This document shows, in pieces, positions 1 through 5,545 of a DNA stretch of 5,545 nucleotides. This stretch comes from Clostridia bacterium (lineage in GTDB: Bacteria > Bacillota > Clostridia > Peptostreptococcales > Anaerovoracaceae), in NCBI GenBank assembly GCA_900754805.1, contig CAAEEE010000175.1, forward strand, positions 1-5,545, in the 5' to 3' direction. The stretch's first letter is position 1, and every line of letters starts with the position of its first letter. The notes beneath the pieces are model-generated. The model did no database searches. It was not told the origin of the DNA and worked only from the letters and a program-made list of their open reading frames with translations. The position numbers were made by a program, and so were the translations under genes.

Positions 1-1
1 A

Positions 2-118
2 AGCAAGACACCTGCTGAAATGCGAGTGCTAAAGCTATCTAATTACCATAGAAGGCTAATTTACAGAAAAACTTTCACAGTCTCTCATTCCCCGTGTAAT
101 TGTACAATGTGGCACTGA
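2..118 (+). pseudogene. possible 3' remnant of a transposase gene (uncertain)
   Basis: This frame is open from the left edge of the window to a TGA at 116-118, giving 38 codons. Near its start it reads SKTPAEMRVLK, which resembles the 'KTPxEv/m' string close to the C-terminus of IS30- and IS3-type DDE transposases. The remaining residues (rich in His, Arg, Thr and Cys) look like non-conserved tail or read-through. The bases after the stop, GGCACTGAACTTTGCAATTC, are loosely like IS30-family ends as I remember them; this is recall, not a measured match. No start codon or ribosome binding site is visible because the frame enters from outside. It could equally be a chance open frame in a non-coding flank. 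It does not look like the missing upstream part of the phage gene on the other side of the insertion sequence. Confidence 0.25.
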
Positions 119-136
119 ACTTTGCAATTCGCGGTC

Positions 137-160
137 GTGTCAAGTTGTTGTGGAGTTTTT
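137..160 (+). repeat. left terminal inverted repeat of the ISLre2-type element
   Basis: This repeat pairs with the reverse complement of 1686-1709. The sequences begin GTGTCAAGTT here and GTGTAAAATA at the other end, and then share GTTGTGGAGTTTTT exactly; 21 of 24 positions agree. It lies next to the 3' end of the transposase gene, whose stop codon is at 183-185. The first base is uncertain by a few positions because no target duplication marks the edge. Confidence 0.75.
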
Positions 161-184
161 TGTTGACAAACTCCAATGTTTTTT
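151..184 (+). terminator. hairpin with T-tract inside the left end of the element
   Basis: The stem TGGAGTTT (151-158) pairs perfectly with AAACTCCA (168-175) around a 9-base loop, followed by ATG and then six T residues (179-184). Read on the plus strand, this has the form of an intrinsic terminator, though the stem is short and AT-rich, so it may be weak. It would act on transcription entering the element from the left flank, antisense to the transposase. On the minus strand, the direction of transposase transcription, no T-run follows the stem. The same bases overlap the terminal repeat, so the symmetry may instead serve transposase binding. Confidence 0.4.
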
Positions 185-1607
185 AACAGTACAATATGTT
201 TCGGCTTTCTCCCAGGCTTTCAATCAGGATTTGCGTTCCGCTTGCTTTATCCATCGGTACGATCGGTTTTTCGAAGATACTCCAATCAAAGCAGCCTTCG
301 CCAGCTTCTTTCATCATCCGCTGTGCATATTCTCGGTATTTTTCTTTTCCGTTAAGCTTCTCATCCTTCTCTTTGAAATCTTCTCTTGTCAGCGTCCCAC
401 CATTTTTCAAGTATACTCTTGCCTGACTTAACTTTCCCAGGCATTCCTCGCTCCAGCCCATCGGGTCCCGACTGAACCTTTCCGACAGCACATGGCTAAT
501 CTGTCCTTCTGTGCAGCTTCCCGGAATGTCCAACCTCTTTCTTCGCACGATTTCTTCCCAGTTGTTTCGGATGTAGCTTCCAAACTCTTTCACCGCTTTT
601 GTTTGCCTCTTGTCGCCCTCTGCTTCCGCATACAGTTCCTGCAGCATTTGATCCACTTTCTTACGATCGTTTTGTTCAAAGCCTTTGCAGAACCGGATGC
701 GCAGGTTTTTCTTGGGAAATCGCGCGCTGATGCGTCGTAAATATTTTTCCAGGTGAAATCCATCCAGTACATGCTCAGTCTGTGCAAAATCCTTCAGCCC
801 GCTCCGGATCCAGCCTCCTCCGTCTGCATGCACATAGATCTTCTCGATGCTGTCTACGGCATACGCTTTCTGGATGTAGCCTTCGACGGTATTCCATAGT
901 GCTTTACTGTCAAAGTGCTCATCCACAAAATGCATCGGGCAGATCGTTTTTCGCCTTCTCCCATTTGACTCGGTCCCTTCGGCCACGCTCACCAGCGGAA
1001 CGATCTTTCCCTTCTTTCCGGCTTCTTTCTTTGGCTTCTGCAGATGCACATGGTCCTCATCTGCATACACATGGAGTTCCTTGACCTTCTTCTTCTCAAT
1101 CCAGTCCGGCTCTTTCTCCAAAACCGTAAGCTTGCGGAGCGCATTCCCGACACTTTGCCGGCTGACACTTCCGCCGGTTACAATCTGTGCGCTTTTGGCA
1201 TAAGAGACATCGGTAGCTTCTGTTACAAGCCTTGTTCTGACATTGCCGCTGATGCGTTCATATCTTTGAAGTCCCAGCATTGCATCCAAGACAAAAACAT
1301 AACGGTCGCAAGTTTTATCAAAGAAGTAATCTCGCGGCAGGTTCAAAGTGCCAAGTTCCGTCAAAATTGATCGTTTGCGATTCTTTTCTTTGAGAACCAG
1401 CCCAAGGTCCTTCCTCGTAGCTTTCTCTTTGCGTATGGATTCATTTAGCTGCGCTACGGCAGCCTCCAGAATCTCGCACGCGGCTGTCTTGCAGTCCGCA
1501 AGAACATCCGAAGCTAAAGTATCAATATCAGAAATTTTTGCCTCAAAAGCTTTTTTTGTAATTTTTTCTACCAAATCCAGTGCAATTTGTTGTATAATGT
1601 TTTCCAT
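183..1607 (-). CDS. ISLre2-family transposase (UPF0236 type)
   Basis: This 474-residue protein has the usual length of ISLre2-family transposases, DDE-type enzymes that cut and join the ends of their own element. Residues 1-80 are helical and charged. A helix-turn-helix-like stretch lies near residues 134-157 (SYAKSAQIV...VSRQSVGNAL). The catalytic core shows the conserved strings YADEDHVHLQ (D183/D185), IYVHADGGGWIRSGL (D262), LDGFHLEKYL (D282) and TEGQISHVLSERFSRDPMGWS (E367). The likely acidic triad is drawn from these, but the assignment is inferred. The ATG at 1605-1607 is supported by AAAGGAG eight bases upstream. The frame is unbroken to a TAA at 183-185, just inside the left terminal repeat, so the enzyme is probably functional. 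It is the only gene of the element and runs opposite to the interrupted phage gene. Confidence 0.92.
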   Translation of the reverse strand: MENIIQQIALDLVEKITKKAFEAKISDIDTLASDVLADCKTAACEILEAAVAQLNESIRKEKATRKDLGLVLKEKNRKRSILTELGTLNLPRDYFFDKTCDRYVFVLDAMLGLQRYERISGNVRTRLVTEATDVSYAKSAQIVTGGSVSRQSVGNALRKLTVLEKEPDWIEKKKVKELHVYADEDHVHLQKPKKEAGKKGKIVPLVSVAEGTESNGRRRKTICPMHFVDEHFDSKALWNTVEGYIQKAYAVDSIEKIYVHADGGGWIRSGLKDFAQTEHVLDGFHLEKYLRRISARFPKKNLRIRFCKGFEQNDRKKVDQMLQELYAEAEGDKRQTKAVKEFGSYIRNNWEEIVRRKRLDIPGSCTEGQISHVLSERFSRDPMGWSEECLGKLSQARVYLKNGGTLTREDFKEKDEKLNGKEKYREYAQRMMKEAGEGCFDWSIFEKPIVPMDKASGTQILIESLGESRNILYC

Positions 1608-1615
1608 AGAGATTT

Positions 1616-1622
1616 CTCCTTT
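1616..1622 (-). promoter_or_regulatory. ribosome binding site of the transposase gene
   Basis: On the minus strand the sequence AAAGGAG lies eight bases before the ATG at 1605-1607, a standard Firmicutes arrangement. It fixes the start codon chosen for the transposase. Confidence 0.75.
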
Positions 1623-1645
1623 GGTTAGTGTTTTTCCAAATTCTT

Positions 1646-1654
1646 ATTTTAACA
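1646..1654 (-). promoter_or_regulatory. possible extended -10 promoter element of the transposase
   Basis: On the minus strand the bases read TGTTAAAAT, which fits an extended -10 box (TG, one base, TAAAAT). It lies about 25 bases before the ribosome binding site, leaving a short leader. No good -35 hexamer was seen at 16-18 bases; the best TTG-containing word, TTGTGG at 1693-1698, is inside the terminal repeat and too far upstream. The site is therefore tentative. Confidence 0.3.
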
Positions 1655-1662
1655 CATTGGAG
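1654..1662 (-). repeat. subterminal word CTCCAATGT at the right end, with a twin at the left
   Basis: The minus strand reads CTCCAATGT here, and the plus strand reads the same nine bases at 171-179, so the two copies are in inverted orientation like the terminal repeats. They lie 10 bases (left) and 23 bases (right) inside the 24-bp repeats and are followed on both sides by T-rich or TTAA-containing sequence. A second transposase contact site is a reasonable inference. The unequal spacing makes the two ends different from each other. Confidence 0.45.
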
Positions 1663-1685
1663 CTAATCTCTATTTTCTTTTCTCT

Positions 1686-1709
1686 AAAAACTCCACAACT
1701 ATTTTACAC
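1686..1709 (-). repeat. right terminal inverted repeat of the ISLre2-type element
   Basis: This is the partner of 137-160, with three mismatches in the outer ten bases and an exact inner 14-base block. It lies upstream of the transposase gene. The phage reading frame begins directly outside it and is continuous with a frame through the repeat. Confidence 0.75.
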
Positions 1710-1710
1710 T

Positions 1711-4700
1711 ATCCCGCAGCCAATCCTTCATGAGGATACCATCCCGAAAAAGAGGAACGTCGCTTCGGAATCTCCGGATATCACGACAGACGAACGCTGG
1801 GACTATATGCTTGAAACCACGCCGGGTGAGCGACACGCAAGGAAGCTCACGGAGGAAGAATGGAGCGGCCCGAAGAAACATGCTGAGGATAAGTTCAAAG
1901 CGGAGCACGGCATAACCGACAGGCAGGCCGAAGTCTTTTATAACGAGCCGAGAACGGAAATCAAAGAATCCAAGAAGGCGCAGCGGTATGAGCGCCGCCA
2001 AGTTCGGGAAGCGGATAAAGCGATAAGAGAAGCGCTTGACATCAACAAGTATTCTGACGGTCCATATATTAAGAAGCGCATGGACGAAGCCGTTGAGAAG
2101 ATGAAAAACGGTTCGCTTAGCAAAGCGGAAAAGGAACAACTTTTTGACGATATGTTCGCAAACGGCATCAAGATTGATGGTGAATTTGCAACACAATACC
2201 AAGACCTCAAAAAGGTTCTCAGAGAGACGCCAATAAAAGTAAGCGAAAACATCAAGAAGAACATAGCGGACTTCGGAGACTTCCGCAGAAGAAATGTAAA
2301 CAAAATCAGGCTGAACGACCAGGAAGGTGTGCAGGCTGATATTTTTTATGATGAGCTTCGAAATACTTACCCGGAACTCTTCCCGGAAGTCAATACCCCT
2401 GAGGAAATGGTGGAAAAGATTGCGGAGGTTGCAGACAGTATCAAGATAGCCGAAAAGAGAGTATCTGAGGATATCTACTCTGATGAAATCTATACCGAAG
2501 CAAAGAAACGCTTTGACGAGGTTATGGACGAGTTAGAGAAAAAAGCAAACATCGTCAAACAGTACGTGACAAAACACGAAACCGACCTCACCACAGACGA
2601 GATGCTGGAATTTGCCGGAAAGCTTGGCAAAATGAAACGAAATGCCGACAAAGTGAAGAGCAAGATCCTCTTAAGCGATGCTGACCAAGACTTTAAAAAC
2701 ATGCTCTTAAAAGGGAGAATGACGCCGGACCAAGTGCGAAGGGCAAGCCTGAACAGCCAAAATATTTTTGAAGTCTATGCTGCCGAAAAACCGGTTTATG
2801 AGATGAAGAAGGCCATTAGAAAGTACGGGCAGGAAACAAAGAACGGATACATAGATGTGGCAAAAGATGCACTTAGCACATCCGATAAATGGAACGACAA
2901 AATCGGACTCTTGCATGCCAGAGAAACGCCGGAGCGAAACTTCGTGGACGTTGCCGGAAAAGAAACAGGTGAGAGGATTAACAAAGAATACTTTGAGCAG
3001 ATCCATGAGCATCAAGCTGCCGCAACGAAAATGAAAAGCGCGCTTAGAGGAGAAGTGCGAAAGCTAAACATATCGACAAAGAAAACTTTTGACACAAGAC
3101 GGCTTTCGGTGGATGCGCCGGGACTTTCCGAGAAGATTGCCGAGGCGCGTGCAGCAGGGAAAAAGTTCAAAATTTCAGAAGCAGAGATCGTGCAGCTGTA
3201 CGGCGAGGGACTGATCGACAAAGAAGCGGTCGAGAGTCTGGGCGCGGACTTTGGAAAAATCCAAAACGCGGTCGATACCATGCGGAAACTCTACAATCAG
3301 CTTTTAGAAGCTGCAAACAACGTGCTTTTAAGACACGGCTATGAACCGATAGAGTTCAGAAAAGACTACTTCCCGCACTTCTCAGAAGAAAAACCCGACG
3401 GCATGATTGCAAAGATCGGAAGTTTCTTGGGAATTGATGTGAAGAAAGATGAGCTGCCGACGGATATTGCAGGACTGACCCATACTTTCAAACCGGGAAA
3501 AAAATGGTTCGGAAACGCTCTGCAAAGAACCGGAATGGCGACGGAATACAATGCGGTAAAAGGATTCGACATCTACATCGAAGGAGTTGCAGATATCATC
3601 CACCACACGGAAGACATTCAAAAGCTTCGGGCATTCGAAAGCGAACTTCGCTTCAAATATTCGGATAACGGAATCAAAGAGCGGGTTAAAGTAGTTAGAG
3701 AATCCGATATACCGGACACAATCAAAGATGAACTGATTGATAAGATATATAAGGAGGGGAATATAAGGCTCGGGGGGCTTGCCACATGGCTGAGAAACTA
3801 CACAGACCAGCTCGCAGGAAAGAAGTCACAGTTTGACAGAGTCTTCGAGCAGGGACTCGGGAGAGGAATTTACAATACCACAAAAGCAATCGAAAACCGC
3901 ATCGCAGCAAACATGGTTGCGCTTAACCCGGGATCATGGCTGACAAACTTCATCCCACTTGTACAGGCGGGAGAGCTTTCGCCGAAGTACGTCATAGAAG
4001 GGATGGCGCAAACAATGGGGAATCGCTTCAGAAAAGTAGATGATATTACAGATATCTCGTCATTCCTCACAAACCGAAAAGGAAGCAATGTGCTATGGAA
4101 GTCAAATCTCGAAAAAGCGCAGGACTTCTTAACCTCTCCGATGCAGATGATTGACGACTTCACATCGGAAGTATTGGTGAGAGCAAAATACGCAGAGCAG
4201 CTAAAAAAAGGAGTGCATCCTGAAGAGGCGATAAGGACTGCTGACCGATTTGCTGCAGACATAATCGCGGACAGATCAAAAGGCGCATTGCCGACTGTGT
4301 TCAACTCGAAAAATCCGATATCAAAGATTTTTACCATGTACCAGGTCGAAGTCAACAACCAGTGGTCACATCTCCTTAAGGACATTCCTCGAAGCAAGGA
4401 AAATGTGGCACAGGTCGCGCTTGCCTTCACAAACTTCGCGGTCGGAGCGTATATCTTTAACGATGTATACGAAAGGCTTGTCGGACGAAGGTCCGCACTC
4501 GACCCGATTAGCTGGGCTAATGATTTTGCCGGAGACGCCACAGGAAAGAAGCTGCCGAACTTTACGGAGGCACTGGAAAATGCGATGAAAGGGCAGGGAA
4601 TATCATTTGAAGAGGTAGACACCAAAAGCGGCGGTGGAACAATAGCAAGCTTTGGCAAGAATGTCGCACAGGACATTCCGTTTGTGGGTGGACTGCTTGG

Positions 4701-5545
4701 CGGTGGGCGTGTTCCGATCTCATCGGCTCTTCCGAATGTAGCCACCATAGCCACAAATACCGGAAACTTGATCACAGGAGATGTAGATTCGAAAAAAGGC
4801 TTGTCGGCAATCGGAAAGGAACTTGCAAAGCCCGCTACATACATCATCCCTCCGGTTGGCGGCGGCCAAATTAAGAAAGCTGTAGAATCCACTCGAGCAC
4901 TCGCAAAGGGCGGCGTATACGGTCTCGACAAAGAAGGAAAAGAACAACTGAAGTTTGCTGTTGATGCAGATGCAGCGAGCATTCCTAAAGGCTTGCTGTT
5001 CGGCCAGTACGCAATCGGAAACTCCGGGGACTATGTTGACAGCGGCTTCCAGATGCTTTCGGCGAAAAAGACCCAGGCATACAAAGCTCTTACAGAAACG
5101 GGCATGAAGAACACGGAGGCCGAAGACTTCATCCGCTCACTCCCAAGCAAGACGAAAGATATGCGAAAAGCTATCCTAAACTCAAATTTGACAGCAAAAC
5201 AAAAGAACGCCATCGGAAAGATCCTCGACAAGAAATCTCCGGACTATACGAGTAAAGACAGCTTCGCGTACTCGCAAATGTCAGAGGGCGAGCGAAAGGT
5301 TATAAAAGCTCTCACAAAAACCGGAATGACGCAAGCAAAAGCATCGCGCATATATAATGCCCAGAAAGACTACAGCGCAAATATCGCAAAAGTAGATGCG
5401 CTCTTAGAGGAGGGATACCACGAAGGCGTGATGAAAGCCCTCGGGCTTAGCGAGACAGCGGTTGTAAAAGGCAAGGCGTTATATAATGCCGGACTGAGTG
5501 CAGATGCCTATGTTTACACACGAAAGCATGCAGACCTGGACGGAA
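1711..5545 (+). CDS. very large phage protein, likely internal virion/DNA-ejection type; 5' cut by insertion sequence, 3' beyond window
   Basis: One frame runs without a stop for 1278 codons, so the native protein is larger still. Residues here count from the codon at 1711. Residues 1 to about 527 are Lys/Glu/Arg-rich and helical, with coiled-coil character. The following strings resemble a widespread family of large proteins encoded near phage head genes in clostridial prophages: DYFPHF (552), YNAVKGFDIYIEGVADIIHH (613), NPGSWLTNFIPLVQ (739), ADRSKGALPTVFNSKNPI (854-871) then IFTMYQVEVNNQ, and FNDVYERLVGRR with DP (about 916-932). The last is preceded by a possible membrane-active helix (899-920). 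Gly-rich hydrophobic stretches follow (FVGGLLGGG at 991, PATYIIPPVGGG at 1041), then short helical repeats from 1123. No enzymatic motif was recognised. Family placement is from memory and the ejection role is inferred. No native start is visible; the first in-frame ATG outside the element is at 1807 and has no clear ribosome binding site. It could be the C-terminal part of a polyvalent protein whose enzyme domains lie in the missing half. Confidence 0.72.
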   Translation, partial: MPQPILHEDTIPKKRNVASESPDITTDERWDYMLETTPGERHARKLTEEEWSGPKKHAEDKFKAEHGITDRQAEVFYNEPRTEIKESKKAQRYERRQVREADKAIREALDINKYSDGPYIKKRMDEAVEKMKNGSLSKAEKEQLFDDMFANGIKIDGEFATQYQDLKKVLRETPIKVSENIKKNIADFGDFRRRNVNKIRLNDQEGVQADIFYDELRNTYPELFPEVNTPEEMVEKIAEVADSIKIAEKRVSEDIYSDEIYTEAKKRFDEVMDELEKKANIVKQYVTKHETDLTTDEMLEFAGKLGKMKRNADKVKSKILLSDADQDFKNMLLKGRMTPDQVRRASLNSQNIFEVYAAEKPVYEMKKAIRKYGQETKNGYIDVAKDALSTSDKWNDKIGLLHARETPERNFVDVAGKETGERINKEYFEQIHEHQAAATKMKSALRGEVRKLNISTKKTFDTRRLSVDAPGLSEKIAEARAAGKKFKISEAEIVQLYGEGLIDKEAVESLGADFGKIQNAVDTMRKLYNQLLEAANNVLLRHGYEPIEFRKDYFPHFSEEKPDGMIAKIGSFLGIDVKKDELPTDIAGLTHTFKPGKKWFGNALQRTGMATEYNAVKGFDIYIEGVADIIHHTEDIQKLRAFESELRFKYSDNGIKERVKVVRESDIPDTIKDELIDKIYKEGNIRLGGLATWLRNYTDQLAGKKSQFDRVFEQGLGRGIYNTTKAIENRIAANMVALNPGSWLTNFIPLVQAGELSPKYVIEGMAQTMGNRFRKVDDITDISSFLTNRKGSNVLWKSNLEKAQDFLTSPMQMIDDFTSEVLVRAKYAEQLKKGVHPEEAIRTADRFAADIIADRSKGALPTVFNSKNPISKIFTMYQVEVNNQWSHLLKDIPRSKENVAQVALAFTNFAVGAYIFNDVYERLVGRRSALDPISWANDFAGDATGKKLPNFTEALENAMKGQGISFEEVDTKSGGGTIASFGKNVAQDIPFVGGLLGGGRVPISSALPNVATIATNTGNLITGDVDSKKGLSAIGKELAKPATYIIPPVGGGQIKKAVESTRALAKGGVYGLDKEGKEQLKFAVDADAASIPKGLLFGQYAIGNSGDYVDSGFQMLSAKKTQAYKALTETGMKNTEAEDFIRSLPSKTKDMRKAILNSNLTAKQKNAIGKILDKKSPDYTSKDSFAYSQMSEGERKVIKALTKTGMTQAKASRIYNAQKDYSANIAKVDALLEEGYHEGVMKALGLSETAVVKGKALYNAGLSADAYVYTRKHADLDG
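5077..5517 (+). repeat. degenerate helical repeats in the C-terminal part of the phage protein
   Basis: Three related segments occur in the encoded protein: AYKALTETGMKNTEAEDFI (5077-5133), VIKALTKTGMTQAKASRIY (5299-5355) and VKGKALYNAGLSADAYVY (5464-5517). They share the pattern KAL-x2-(T/A)G(M/L)-x2-x-A-x3-(F/I/Y). The first two are also similar at the DNA level around AAAGCTCT-ACA-AAAC-GG-ATGA, consistent with an old internal duplication. Between them are linker helices such as NLTAKQKNAIGKIL. Such short helical modules are common in the tails of long phage virion proteins. The array seems to continue past the window edge. Confidence 0.5.

Larger units (their letters stand above)
137..1709 (-). 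mobile_element. ISLre2-family insertion sequence, complete, about 1573 bp
   Basis: The element is bounded by imperfect inverted repeats (137-160 and 1686-1709, 21 of 24 identical) and carries a single intact transposase gene on the minus strand that fills most of its length. The size and the one-gene plan fit ISLre2-family elements. Both ends also share the subterminal word CTCCAATGT just inside the repeats. The family is thought to make a short target duplication of about 8-9 bp, but the 9 bases outside the left end (TTCGCGGTC) and outside the right end (TATCCCGCA) do not match, and I found no shifted match. The exact outer bases are therefore inferred from the repeat alignment. The element separates a 136-base unrelated flank from a phage gene that enters the right side with no start of its own. 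Confidence 0.85.

Noticed and set aside
782..1370. Plus-strand open frames of about 100 codons within the insertion sequence
   Set aside because: They lie antisense to the intact transposase, whose motifs are conserved, and show no domain or ribosome binding site.
1699..2303. Overlapping minus-strand open frames of 121-167 codons just right of the insertion sequence
   Set aside because: They are antisense to the continuous phage frame, lack convincing ribosome binding sites, and their Phe/Leu/Arg/Ser-rich products look like complements of charged helical codons.
3751..3840. Strong Shine-Dalgarno-like AAGGAGGGG at 3751-3759 inside the phage gene
   Set aside because: No start codon lies at usable spacing; the next ATG is about 27 bases downstream in another frame and opens only about 16 codons. 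The string is explained by Lys-Glu-Gly codons.
3870..4982. 370-codon open frame on the minus strand opposite the phage gene
   Set aside because: Its product is rich in Ser, Phe, Pro and Ala with no recognisable domain, as expected from the complement of a Lys/Glu/Gly-rich gene. The plus frame is continuous and carries family-like motifs, so the minus frame is a shadow.
1711..5545. Possibility that the phage frame is a bacterial surface or conjugation protein
   Set aside because: No signal peptide, LPXTG anchor, Walker or relaxase motif was seen, and the middle-region motifs resemble phage head-region proteins better. The native N-terminus is missing, so this is not fully excluded.

Overview
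The window suggests a Clostridia-like (Bacillota) genome of moderate GC. This rests on an ISLre2-family insertion sequence, a type common in Firmicutes, and on one end-to-end phage-type reading frame whose wording resembles large head-region proteins of clostridial prophages. The organism call is inference from protein flavour; nothing in the window fixes a genus. There are no tRNA or rRNA genes and no CRISPR array.

Layout. Positions 1-136 are a short flank with no complete gene. A frame open at the left edge starts with a KTPAEMR-type string and stops at 118; it may be the worn 3' end of another transposase gene. Positions 137-1709 are a complete-looking ISLre2-family element of about 1573 bp. 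It has 24-bp imperfect inverted repeats (21/24 identical), a hairpin with a T-tract inside the left end, and one intact 474-codon transposase on the minus strand. From 1711 to the right edge a single plus-strand frame runs without a stop for 1278 codons. It encodes a very large, helix-rich phage protein, probably an internal virion or DNA-ejection type protein, or part of a larger polyvalent protein. It is cut at its 5' side by the insertion sequence and runs out of the window at its 3' side.

How the parts relate. The insertion sequence and the phage gene are not functional partners: the element has broken the phage gene and lies in the opposite orientation. The sequences flanking the two ends do not match as a target duplication, and the left flank does not look like the missing upstream half of the phage gene. 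The element therefore probably marks a rearrangement joint (recombination between copies, or an adjacent deletion) rather than a simple fresh insertion. The phage frame stays open backwards through the element's right end into antisense of the transposase, so a chimeric reading frame exists, but no convincing ribosome binding site was seen for it. I found no convincing new defence, regulatory or RNA system here. The points most worth checking are the identity of the giant phage protein and the history of the junction.
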